Positions 17,047 through 27,800 of a stretch of 64,000 bases of DNA are shown here, one piece after another. How positions within the stretch are numbered: the stretch's first letter is position 1; every line of letters starts with the position of its first letter. The stretch is taken from positions 1 through 64,000 of the forward strand of contig JALCBJ010000027.1 of the NCBI GenBank assembly GCA_028066595.1. Direction: 5' to 3'. Source of the DNA: Thermoanaerobaculia bacterium. Its GTDB lineage: Bacteria; Acidobacteriota; Thermoanaerobaculia; Multivoradales; J023. A model generated the notes under the pieces. The model searched no databases. It was not told the DNA's origin and worked only from the letters and a program-made list of their open reading frames with translations. The translations under genes were made by a program, and so were the position numbers.

Positions 17047-20000
17047 TCAGAACCGGAATGCCTCGACCAAGTCGCCGGCCAGAGTCTCCGGAGGTGGCGC
17101 CGGAGCCTGGGGCAGACCGAAGTCGACATCGAGCAACCGTTGCTCCGGCCGGTCGGCGAGGACCTCCAGTAGCAGCAGGAAGCGGTCTCTCATCTCGATG
17201 ATCGTCGAGGGATCGAAGAGATCGCTGTCATAGGCCAGCGATCCCGCGATGCCTCGGTCGTGTTCTTCGAGTGCCATCAGCAGGTCGTAGCCGAGATGGC
17301 CGGCATAGGTCGAATATGGCTCGAGATCGAGATCGCCCAGACGCAACCGGGACCGGGTCTTGCTCTGCAGGGTCATTGCGACCTGTGCGATCGGATGGCG
17401 GTGCGGTTGGCGCTCGGGGAGGAGGTTGCCGACCACCAGATCGAACGGCAGATCCTGATGGGAATATGCCTCGATGGCAGTCTTTCGCGTCCTGCCGAGC
17501 AACTCGTCGAAGGACGGATCTCCAGTCAGATCCAGGCGCAGTGCCACCACGTTGGCGAAGGTGCCGATCAGAGGCTCGACCTGAGGGTGACTTCGATTGG
17601 CCACCGGGCACGCGATGATCTGATCTTCGTTGCCGGTGTAGCGGTAGAGAAGACAAGAGAATGCTGCCAGGAGAGCCATGTAGAGACTGGCACCGTGCTC
17701 CCGGGTACGCTCCTGGAGCCGGGTGGTCAGGTCGGTGTCGAGCTGCAGCTCGATGCAGTCGCTGCGCAGACTCGGCACGGTCGGACGAGGTCGATCCAGG
17801 GGCAGAGGCGCCAGCGGCGGAGCTCCGGTGAGTCGGTGGCACCAATACTCGAGCTGACCCTCGAGAACCCCGCCGACTTGTTGGCGCTGCCAGTGCGAGT
17901 AGTCGGCATATTGCACCTCCAGCTCGCTCAGGGGCGACGGCAGGGCGGTGACGAAGGCGCCATAGAGCGCGGAGAGCTCGGTGGTGATCACATCCACGGA
18001 CCAGCCGTCCGAGATGATGTGGTGCATCACCACGATCAGCACGTGATCGCGCGCCGAGCATCGGACCAGGCAGAGCCTCAGCAAGGGTCCCGTCGCGAGA
18101 TCGAAGGGCTTTCGGATCTCTTCGTCGATGAGCCGCTCGATCCAGCGTGTCTGGAGCCCAGCACCGGATGCCGACAGGTCGATGAGCCGAAGCGCGGGAC
18201 GGCTGGCGGTAGCGACGAGCTGTACCGGTGTCCCACGTTCATCGTGGAAGGTCGTGCGGAGCGACTCATGCCGGCGGACGATCTCCACCAGCGATTGGTG
18301 AAGCGACTCGAGGTGTAGCCTGCCGTGGAGCCGGAGAGCTGCGGGCATACTGTGGTTCGAGGTTCCGGCCGACATCCGTTCCAAAGTCCACATCCGCTCC
18401 TGGGCAAACGAGAGGCGCCGTCGGTCACCATCCGACGCCGTGGTGATCGGCGTCACAGCGGCTCTCTCGTTCTGTCGGAGCTGCCGGCTGAGGGCGGCGA
18501 TGGTCGGACATTCGAAGAGATCGCGCAGCGACACTTCGGCACCGGTTCGACCGCGGATCCTGCTCAGAAGCCGGGCGGCTAGCAGCGAATGACCGCCCAG
18601 GTCGAAGAAGTCGTCGTCGATGCCGAGCGTCGGCACATCGAGGATCTCGCGCCAGAGATCTACGAGGAGCGATTCCAGTGGATCTCGTGGCGCTCGGGAG
18701 CGATCCTGCGGACTCCGCGGGCCGGGATCCGGCAGCGCGCGACGGTTGATCTTGCCGCTCGGAGTCTTGGGAAACTCCTCGAGCAGGACGAAGGCTTTGG
18801 GCAGCATGTACTCCGGAAGCAGCCCACGCAGGTGACGAGCCAGCTCCTCCTCGTCCGGTCGCGAGCTCTTCGACACGACGTAGGCGACAAGGTACGGCCC
18901 GGTGGTCGAATCGCGCTTGGGCACCACTACCGCCTGCGTGATCCCCGGGAAGTCCATGAGAGTGGCCTCGATCTCCCCGGGCTCGACCCGGTAGCCACGG
19001 ATCTTGACCTGATGATCGATGCGACCGAGGAACTGGAGCGAACCGTCGTCCGACCTCCGGCACAGATCGCCGGAGCGGTAGAGCCGGTCGCCGGGGCGTG
19101 CGCCGAACGGATCCGGCAAGAAACGAGCCGCCGTCTGTGCCGGCCGGTGGACGTAGCCCCGACCCAGGATGTCGCCGCCGAGCACGAGCTCGCCGTCGAG
19201 GCCTGGGGACGACAATCTCAGAAAGCCACTGGTGACATGGGCGCGTGCGCCTTCGATCGGTCGGCCGATCGAGGGCAAGTGGGGCCAATCGGCGGGTTCT
19301 CCGCGTAGCGGATGGAACGTAGCGAGGTGCGTCTCGGAGGGGCCGTAGTGATTGTCCAGCGTCGTGACGTTTCGGCTCAGGACCGCTCGAATCGCCGGCG
19401 TCATCTGCAACTGTTCGCCGGCTGTGTAAAGGTGCCGAAGAGTCGGTGGCATCCCGATCGCGGCCGCTTCCTCTGCCAGCTGCTGGAGCGCCACGAACGG
19501 CAGAAACATGCGTTCCACCGCGGTCTCGTGCAGGAGTCTCAGCAGCTCGACCGGATCTCGCCGGATCTCGTCGGAGATCAGATGCAGCGCTCCGCCCTCG
19601 ACCCAGGTGGAGAAAGTCTCCTGCATGAAGACGTCGAAGCTCATCGGTGCGAACTGGAGCGTGCCGCGTGGTGGTGGATCGGTCTGCCCAGCCTGCCAAA
19701 AGGCGAGGTTGCGGAGCGTCCGATCGGGGATCGCGACGCCCTTCGGCTCACCGGTGGAGCCCGAGGTATAGACGATGTACGCGAGCTGGTCCGGAAGCGC
19801 CGGACGATGGTGGGTGGAGACCGCCGGACGCCCGGCGGCGTACGGCCGGCCTCGCTCGAGCCAGAGGAGCGCGGTCGCCGAGTCCTGCGCGGCTTCACAC
19901 TCGCGGCTGGCAAGAATCAACGTCAGACCGCAGTCGCGCTCGAGGAAAGCGCGCCGCTCGGCGGGGTAGGCAGGGTCGATGGGCACCAGCACGCCGCCGG

Positions 20001-21831
20001 CGAGGTGGATCGCGAGCACGGCGATCAGCGTTTCCGGAGCACGCACCGTGTAGACACCCACTGCCACCTCGGGCCCGACTCCGCGGTTCCGAAGCTCACG
20101 GGCCAGCGCCTGGGCCTCGACCACCATCGTACGGTAGGTGAGCGCACCTCCCCGCCATTCCAGTGCAACGGCATCCGGTTGTCGGCGGGCATGCTCGACG
20201 ATGCGATCGGCCACGGTCATTCGTCGTACGTCGCCGGCCGTCTCCGCGGCAGCTCGGGGACGGAGCTCCTGATTCCACACCGAAGCTTCGAGGCGGTGCT
20301 GCTGCTCTCCGACCAGCTCGAGATCGTCGATTCGCTGTTCGGGTTGCCGCGCGAGTGTCTCCACGACGTTCAGAAATCCGGCGGCCAGAGCTTCGATCGT
20401 GCTCGGCTCGAAGAGCCCGGCTTCGTATTCCAGATGTCCGCGGACACCTGCGGCGGTCTGTTCCAAGGACAGTGTGAGATCGAACTTCGCCTCACCGTTG
20501 ACGAGGGGCAAGGGCTCGAAGCTCAGCTCCGAGGTCGGCAATGCACGCTCGACCCCCAGGCGGTTCTGGAAGGCGAACATGACCTGGAAGAGTGGATTGC
20601 GGTCGAGGGAGCGCTCGGGTCGGACCGCTTCGATCACTCGTTCGAAGGGCACGTCTTGGTGATCTTGGGCCGCCACGACGGTCCGTCCGACGTGTCGCGT
20701 CAGACCGGCGAGAGTCGAGCCACCCTGAAGCTCCAAGCGGAGGGCGAGGGTGTTGGTGAAGAAACCGACGAGCGCCTCGGTTTCGCGGCGGTTGCGATTG
20801 GCGATCGGTGTGCCGATCACGAGGTCGTCCTGGCGGGACGACCGTGCGAGGAGCGCGACGAAGGCGGCGAGCAAGCCGCTGTACAGCGTCGTTCCCAAGG
20901 CGCGGCAGCGATCCTCGAGGTGCGTGACTTGCTGCGAATCGAGCTGGATCGAGCGATAGCCCGCGGCGGATCCCGCCTCGTGACGATGTTCGAGCCTCGG
21001 CAGATCCAGGGACTCGGGTGCGCCCTGCAGATGTTGACGCCAGAAGTCGAGCTGACGTTCGAAGCGCTTTGCTGTGCCGTCGCTTCGCTGCCAGCGGGCA
21101 AAGTCTGTGTACTGGATCGGTAGGGGTGGGGAGGCGGCCGGCCTACCTGTGGAGTAGGCGTCGAGCCCGTTCGTCATTTCGGTCTGCAACAAGCCGACGG
21201 ACCAGCCGTCGGCCACGATGTGGTGGAGGCAGAGGCCGAGGATCCGGTCGGTGGGGCCCAGGTCGATCAGGAACGATCGCAGCAATGGACCGTGCTCGAG
21301 GTCGAAGGCCCGCCGGGCGCCTTGGTCGAGAACCTGTTGGGCGACCTGCTCGCGCCGCTCGGCGGGGAGTCGGCTCAGGTCGATGCGCAGCATCGGCATC
21401 GACGCCGTGGCTCGCATCTGAGTCGGCGTCTCGTCGACTTCTCGGATCACAGTCCGCAGAACTTGGTGCCGCCGACGGATCTCTGCGAGCGACTGCTCGA
21501 GAGCCGAGGTGCCGAGCGGACCGCGAACACGATGCGCCGAGGGTACGTTGTAGACGGCACGGTCGCCGTCGAGACGACGGAGGAACCAGAGACGTTGCTG
21601 AGAGAACGAGAGCGGTGCCGGCGATCCATCCCTGCACGCGTGGATCGGCTCGTCGGAGGCTGACTTCGAGGCAAGTAGCTCGAGCATGGGAGCCTTGTGA
21701 CTCTTGAGCTCCGCCAGCAGATCGGCGGTCATCGCGCCCGGCGGGGCACTGAAACGGAGCGCTTCGCCGTCTGCCCAGAGGCGGACCTCTCTCGCGCGCA
21801 GGCGGCCGAGCAAGTCGCGGATCGCGCTCAC
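17047..21831 (-). CDS. NRPS: docking-C-A(Pro/methylproline)-T-C
   Basis: Protein of 1594 residues. Residues 1-55 are a TubC-type beta-hairpin docking domain. The first C domain (about 74-515) has an LCL-type opening LSFSQQRLWFL and HHIVADG at 203-209. The A domain (about 530-1035) has YTSGSTGEPKG, and its pocket reads D-V-Q-F-Y-A-H-L-A-K, which belongs to the proline group (DVQxxAHxx). The carrier serine in LGGHSLLAA is near 1081. A second LCL-type C domain (about 1137-1594, HHIISDG) ends the protein and should join the prolyl chain to the tyrosine on the last module. The pocket fits free proline or the 4-methylproline implied by the plus-strand genes. The GTG start overlaps the upstream stop (GTGA). 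The stop lies 19 nt before the radical SAM start. Confidence 0.93.
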   Translation of the reverse strand: MSAIRDLLGRLRAREVRLWADGEALRFSAPPGAMTADLLAELKSHKAPMLELLASKSASDEPIHACRDGSPAPLSFSQQRLWFLRRLDGDRAVYNVPSAHRVRGPLGTSALEQSLAEIRRRHQVLRTVIREVDETPTQMRATASMPMLRIDLSRLPAERREQVAQQVLDQGARRAFDLEHGPLLRSFLIDLGPTDRILGLCLHHIVADGWSVGLLQTEMTNGLDAYSTGRPAASPPLPIQYTDFARWQRSDGTAKRFERQLDFWRQHLQGAPESLDLPRLEHRHEAGSAAGYRSIQLDSQQVTHLEDRCRALGTTLYSGLLAAFVALLARSSRQDDLVIGTPIANRNRRETEALVGFFTNTLALRLELQGGSTLAGLTRHVGRTVVAAQDHQDVPFERVIEAVRPERSLDRNPLFQVMFAFQNRLGVERALPTSELSFEPLPLVNGEAKFDLTLSLEQTAAGVRGHLEYEAGLFEPSTIEALAAGFLNVVETLARQPEQRIDDLELVGEQQHRLEASVWNQELRPRAAAETAGDVRRMTVADRIVEHARRQPDAVALEWRGGALTYRTMVVEAQALARELRNRGVGPEVAVGVYTVRAPETLIAVLAIHLAGGVLVPIDPAYPAERRAFLERDCGLTLILASRECEAAQDSATALLWLERGRPYAAGRPAVSTHHRPALPDQLAYIVYTSGSTGEPKGVAIPDRTLRNLAFWQAGQTDPPPRGTLQFAPMSFDVFMQETFSTWVEGGALHLISDEIRRDPVELLRLLHETAVERMFLPFVALQQLAEEAAAIGMPPTLRHLYTAGEQLQMTPAIRAVLSRNVTTLDNHYGPSETHLATFHPLRGEPADWPHLPSIGRPIEGARAHVTSGFLRLSSPGLDGELVLGGDILGRGYVHRPAQTAARFLPDPFGARPGDRLYRSGDLCRRSDDGSLQFLGRIDHQVKIRGYRVEPGEIEATLMDFPGITQAVVVPKRDSTTGPYLVAYVVSKSSRPDEEELARHLRGLLPEYMLPKAFVLLEEFPKTPSGKINRRALPDPGPRSPQDRSRAPRDPLESLLVDLWREILDVPTLGIDDDFFDLGGHSLLAARLLSRIRGRTGAEVSLRDLFECPTIAALSRQLRQNERAAVTPITTASDGDRRRLSFAQERMWTLERMSAGTSNHSMPAALRLHGRLHLESLHQSLVEIVRRHESLRTTFHDERGTPVQLVATASRPALRLIDLSASGAGLQTRWIERLIDEEIRKPFDLATGPLLRLCLVRCSARDHVLIVVMHHIISDGWSVDVITTELSALYGAFVTALPSPLSELEVQYADYSHWQRQQVGGVLEGQLEYWCHRLTGAPPLAPLPLDRPRPTVPSLRSDCIELQLDTDLTTRLQERTREHGASLYMALLAAFSCLLYRYTGNEDQIIACPVANRSHPQVEPLIGTFANVVALRLDLTGDPSFDELLGRTRKTAIEAYSHQDLPFDLVVGNLLPERQPHRHPIAQVAMTLQSKTRSRLRLGDLDLEPYSTYAGHLGYDLLMALEEHDRGIAGSLAYDSDLFDPSTIIEMRDRFLLLLEVLADRPEQRLLDVDFGLPQAPAPPPETLAGDLVEAFRF

Positions 21832-24800
21832 AGCACTCCCTCTTCGAGAATCTCGTCACCGCTGGGCTGCGGCGGCTGGCTGGCGACGCTTTCGAGGTCG
21901 TCGATGACAGCACCCAGGCTTCGAACCGTCGGGTTCTCGACGATCAGTTGCATCGGAAGCAGCAGCGAGAACACGTCGCGCAGACGAGAGATCACCTGCG
22001 TGGCCATGAGTGAGTGGCCCCCGAGCTCGAAGAAATCGTCGCCGACATCGAGTTGGTCGATTCCGAGCACTTCTGTCCAGACCCGCGCCACTTTTCGTTC
22101 GGTGGCGCTGTTGGGCGGCCCTTCGACACGTCGGCGGGCTGGTTTCCCGGGCTCTGGCAAGGAGGCCAGGTCGATCTTGCCCCGAGAGTTCAGAGGGATG
22201 TCGTCGAGGTACACCAACCGTTCCGGCACCATGTGACTCGGCAGCACATCCGCCAGCTGGGTGCGCAGGTAGAGCTGATCGAGGCCGAATCCGCTGCCGG
22301 AGCTGGCGGTCTTCGGCTTGGCGCGCTCCGGGCTCCCGCTGTAGTAGGCCACGAGCTCCTGCTGACGCCGGTTCGTTGGCCGATAACCGATCTGCACGAG
22401 AATGTCCTCGACCCGCGCGGCGTCGATGTCGTCGTCGAGCTCGTCGACCGCTTCACTCCAGGTCTTGTGGCCCAGGCGCACATCCCAGGAGTAGGGCAGG
22501 GCATAGTTGTGAAAGCCCCTCTCCCGTTTGTGCACGCTGATCCCGACATCGTTGATCAGGCAGTTGGTCGAGCGGCCGGTATCCGATGGCCGGATCCACG
22601 GTGCATGCTCCGCTAGATACCGGATCATCTCGCCGAGCTCAGCCTCGCTGTAGCGGTAGAAGTCCACAAACCGGACCTCGTCGAAGATCGAGTCGTCGGC
22701 GAACAGATCTCCGGCGAGGTGCTCGGCGCAGGCGTCGGCTTCGCGGTGATAGGCCTTGCGCGCGTCGTGCACGGTTTGATCGATCTCGGCCGGCTCCCAG
22801 ACCCCCACTCGATGCAGCTCGGCGAGGCGAGTCTCGAAGATCTGACCGCGGGAGAGGCCGGTCACGATGTATCGAATGCCGCGTTCGCGCGCCAACCTCA
22901 TGCCGAGGGTGTAGATCGTCTTGAAGCAGCCGTTGCAGACGTTGCTGAAGCGCTGCAAACTGTCGCGGAAGATCTCGTCCATGTGTGGCGTCGTGGCCAC
23001 GTGATGCTCGACGCCCAGGTGGTCGGTGACGCGGCGGATATTGGCCAAAGTCTGCTCGGATAGGAATCCGTTGTCGAGGGTGAAGACCAGCACGTTGAGC
23101 CCGAGCTCCGCCACCAGCTGGTAGAGGGCGTAGGTGCTGTCCTTGCCACCGCTGTAGAGCATGATGCAGTCGTGGCGGGGCGCGGTCGCCCGCTGCTCGA
23201 AGAGTGCTTCCAGTTCTTCGAACGGGCGAAAGTACTCGGCGGCACGATGCCGATGGCGTTCGTACTCGTGACAGATCGTGCATACGCCATCGTCTTCGAA
23301 CGTCGCCATCGGATGCTCGGACGACAGGCCGCAGCGTGCACATCGGAGGACCTCGTCGTCCACCGCCGCGCCGCGGAGGGTCACCACGCATTGCTCGACG
23401 CCTTCGACCTCGCCGAGGGCCTGCTCGATCTCCGCCGGATCGACACGGAATCCCTGGATCTTCAGCTCTCGGTCGATCCTGCCTCGGAACTCGAGCTGGC
23501 CATCGGGCCGGAGGAGGGCGCGGTCACCCGAGAGATATCGTCGCTCTCCCGTCGCGAGGGGGTCGGGCAGGAAGCGCTCGGCGGTCAGACGCGGATGGCC
23601 GAGGTAGCCGCGAGCCACACCAGCACCGGCGATGAGCAGCTCCCCGGTGACGCCATCGGGCACGGGCTCGAGCCGCCCATCGACGACGCAGAGGGTCGTG
23701 TTGTCGATCGGTCCGCCGATGGCCACTGCGGCGCGCTGATCGGATTCGGAGTCGAAGCGGTGGAGGGCGCAACCTACGACGCATTCCGTTGGCCCGTACT
23801 CGTTGAAGATCGCGGCGCCCACCGGCAGAGCTGCAGTCACCTCGCGGGCTAGATCGGTCGGGAACTGCTCACCACCGACGATCAGGCGCGAGAGCCGGCG
23901 ACCGGGCGACGCTTGGGCGAGCAGGCGGAGATGGGACGGTGTGACCTTGAGCACGTCGACCCGATCGTCCTCCACGACGGTCAGAACCTCGAGGTCGGCG
24001 GATGTCGATCGCCGTTCGTAGACTTCGAGCGTCCCTCCGGTGATCAGCGGTAGGAAGAGAGATGTGACCGTGAGGTCGAAGGACAGCGACGAGCAGAGCG
24101 CGAAGCTGGTCTCGGCGTCGATCGAGTAGGCGGAGCGAGCCCAGAACAGGTAGTTCATCAGCCCGCCGTGGGTGACCATCACTCCCTTCGGACGACCGGT
24201 GGAACCGGAGGTGTAGAGCACGTAGGCGAGCTCGCCAGGCACGATGTTGCGCCGTGGGGTTGCCGGTCGTCGCCGTGAGTCAGGAATCGTCCGCGGATCG
24301 ATCTCGACCACATGGCCGTGCCACTCGAGGTCCGAGATTCGTGCGAGCTGATTTCGGGTCGTCACCACGGCTGACGCACCGCTTTCCGCGAGGAGCGTCG
24401 TGATCCGAGCGTCGGGGTCGCCGGGATCGATAGGCACGTAGGCGGCACCGGCCTCGAGTACGCCCAGTATGGCCACAACGGCGGAAACCGAGCGCGGCAG
24501 TAGCACCGCGACCACGTCGCAGCGGGCGACTCCGGCCTCCGCCAACTGATGGGACACGGCATCCGCCCACCTCGCTGTTTCCCGAAAGCTCAGCTGGTGG
24601 TCCCGACCTCGTAGCACGAGCCTGTCGGGATTCTCGACGGCCCGTTGCCGGAAGAGATCGACGACGGTTTCAGCAGCACGAGGCCGATGGGTAGCCTGCC
24701 GCTGCGCTTCCAGCCGGTGGCGCTCGGACGGGGAGAGAAGCGACAAGGTGCTCAGTGCCCGTTCGGGAGCGTCCGTAGCAGCGCGTAGCAGGATCTCCAG

Positions 24801-27800
24801 GTGACGACACAGCCGAGCGGCGGTGGCGGCGTCGAAGAGGTCGCGATTGAACAGCAGCTCACCCTCGAGCCCGTCATCGCGCTCCTGGAAATAGAGCTCC
24901 AGATCGAAGCGGACGGGAACTTCTGCGGCCGCCGCGACGGGCGTCAGACGGACCCTCTCCATTTCGACCTCGTCGAACGGCTGGTTGTGCAGCACCACGA
25001 TGGCCTGGACGAGAGGGAAATGGCTGGCGACGCGCGTCGGGGAGATCTCTTCGACGACACGTTCGAACGGCAGCTCTTGGTGGCTGTATGCGTCGACCGT
25101 CGTCGTGCGCACCCGCCGGACCAGAGCGGCAAAGTCTGGATTTCCGTGGAGGTCGATGCGCAGCGCCAACGTATTGACGAAGAAGCCGATCATCGCTTCG
25201 GTATCGCGATGGCCACGGTTGGCGATCAGCGAGCCCAGGACGATGTCTCGATCGCCGCTGTATCGGCCGAGGAGGGCTGCGAAACCGGCGACGAGGGTCA
25301 TGTAGAGACTCGCCTGATGGGCGCGTGCCACCCTGTGGAGGGCGGCGGTCAGCTCGGCATCCAGCCGGAAGCAGTGCCGGGCACCACGTGTGGATTGGAT
25401 CGCCGGCCGCGGCCGATCCAGTGGCAGTTGGGTCAGCTGCGGCGCGCCCTCAAGCTGACGACGCCAGTAGGCGAGGTGACTCTCGGCCTCGCCTCGTTCG
25501 AACCTTCGACGCTGCCAGGCCGCGTAGTCGACGTACTGCGCCGAAAGATCCGGCAGTGGCGATGGCTCGCCCCGTGCCATCGCCTCGTGAAGCGCCGCGA
25601 TCTCGCGGGTCAGGACCCCGGTCGACCAACCGTCCGAGGCGATGTGATGCATCACCAGGACGAGGAGATGATCGTTGGTGTCGAACCTGGCGAGAACGGT
25701 CCGTAGAAGCGGTCCACGCTCGAGATCGAACCCGTGAGCCGACGTGTCGGTGATCACGTCCTCGGCCGCCACCTCCCGGTCGGCTGCAGCCAGCGAGGAT
25801 AGATCGATCCGCGTCAGCGAGAAGGCCTGGTGGCGGAGGATCGTCTGGGCGGGGGCACCGTCGTGTATTGCGAAGGTCGTGCGCAGAGATTCGTGACGGC
25901 GGACGATTTCGGCAAGCGATTGCTCGAGCGCTTGCCACGAAACGCTGCCTTCGAGCCGCACCGCCAGGGTGACGTTGTAGGCCCGACCGGACCCTTGTAG
26001 CTGCTCCAAAGTCCACATCCGCTCCTGGGCGAAGGAAAGAGGCAGATGGTGAGAGCGCTCGGCGCGGGGCAAGTGGCCTTCCGCCACCGTCGCGGCCCGT
26101 TGATCGAGCACGTCAGCCAGAAGAGCGATCCTCGGATTCTCGAAGAGCTCGCGCAGCGGCAGCGACGCGTCGAGCTCGGAAGAGATTCGGGATACCAAGC
26201 GGGTCGCCAGCAGGGAGTGGCCGCCCAGATCGAAGAAATCGTCCTCGATGCTCACGGGTCGTCGCTGGAGCACGTCTTGCCAGATATCGACCAGATTGCG
26301 TTCCGTCTCCGTGCGCGGTGCGACGAAAGGGGCCGATCTCGCGGCGGAATCGGGCGCCGGCAAGGCATGCCGATCGATCTTTCCGCTCGCCATGGTCGGC
26401 AACTCGGACAAGGTCAGGAACTCCGACGGAACCATGTAGGCAGGTAGCTTTTGCCGGAGTCGGAGTCGAAGCTCCGAGAAATCCGGTGAGTCGGCGTTTG
26501 TCGGTACCAGGTAGGCCACTAGGCGGTCGCCGTCTCCGCGGGTGACGGCGGCCTGTGCGACGCTCGCATCGGCGAGCAACGCCGTCTCGATTTCGCCCGG
26601 CTCGACCCGGAAGCCCCGGACCTTGAGCTGCTCGTCCAGGCGTCCGGCGAAGACGATGCGACCGTCATCGAGGTGGCGTCCCAGATCGCCTGTGCGATAG
26701 AGACGCTGTCCAGGTTCGTCACCTAGCTCGTCGGGGACGAATCGGTCGGCGGTCAGCCCAGGGCGCCGGTGGTAGCCCCGGCCGACCGCGAGACCGCCGA
26801 TCCACATCTCTCCGGCCATTCCCGGCGCGACCGGTTCGCCGAGCTCGTCTACCAGGTAGATCCGGCAGCGGCGCAAAGGTTTCCCGATGGGTGGCTCGAA
26901 GGGTTGGCCGGGCCGGCACTCGTCACTCGATACACAGACCGTGGTCTCCGTCGGTCCATAGAAGTTGACCAGCCTCGTCTCTTCGGGCCAGCCCTCTGCC
27001 AGGTGGCTGGGACAGGCCTCGCCACCGGTGTGCACGGTATGCAGGGATCGCGGTAGTGGGCGCGGCAGGACCTCCAGGGCCGATGGCGTCAAGAAGAGCG
27101 AGGTGATCCTTCGCTCCCGCAGACTGGCAGCGAGCTCGGCTCCGGGACGTGCCGTCTCGTCGTCCACGAAGTGCAAGGTGGCTCCGGAAGCGAGCGTTCG
27201 AGCGACTTCCCACACGGACGCGTCGAAGCTGATCGACGCAAGCAGGAGAACTCGGTCGCCCGGGCGGAGGCCCGAGCTCTCGGCCGTATGGAGCGCGAGA
27301 TTGGCCAGTGGCTCGTGGGTCAACAGGGCGCCCTTCGGTCGTCCGGTCGAGCCCGATGTGTAGATCATGTACGCGAGATTGCCCGGGGCGAGCCGCACCC
27401 GCGGCGCGGTCTGCGGCCGTTTCATCCAATCGCGATCGGTGTCCAGAGTCAGGACCGGCATGTCGAGACCCGCGAGGCCTTCGACGGAAGTCTCCTCCGT
27501 GAGGATCAGGGCAACACCGGCATCCTTCGCCAGAGCGGTGAGGCGCTCCGCCGGCAGGCTCGGGTCGAGGGGGACGTAGCAGCCGCCGGCCTTCCATATC
27601 GCGCAGATGCCCAGCAGAAGACGCCGGCCTTTTTTCGTCGCCAAACCGACGCGATCTTCCCGGCCGATGCCGCGGTGGATGAGCTCCCGAGCGAGCTGGT
27701 TGGCGCGCCGATCGAGCGCGCCATAGGAGAGCGATCCTTCCACGTCGGTAACCGCGACCGCGTCGGGCCTCGTCGTCGCGTGATGCTGTAGCAGCTCCGA

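Noticed and set aside
19312-21123. Plus-strand open frame of 603 codons
   Set aside because: Antisense shadow of the proline-type NRPS gene, arginine- and glutamate-rich with no recognisable motif.
22350-23345. PP-loop segment as a separate gene or assembly chimera
   Set aside because: The frame is continuous through both junctions, and A9/A10 plus a carrier domain follow in register, so an in-frame domain insertion is the simplest reading.
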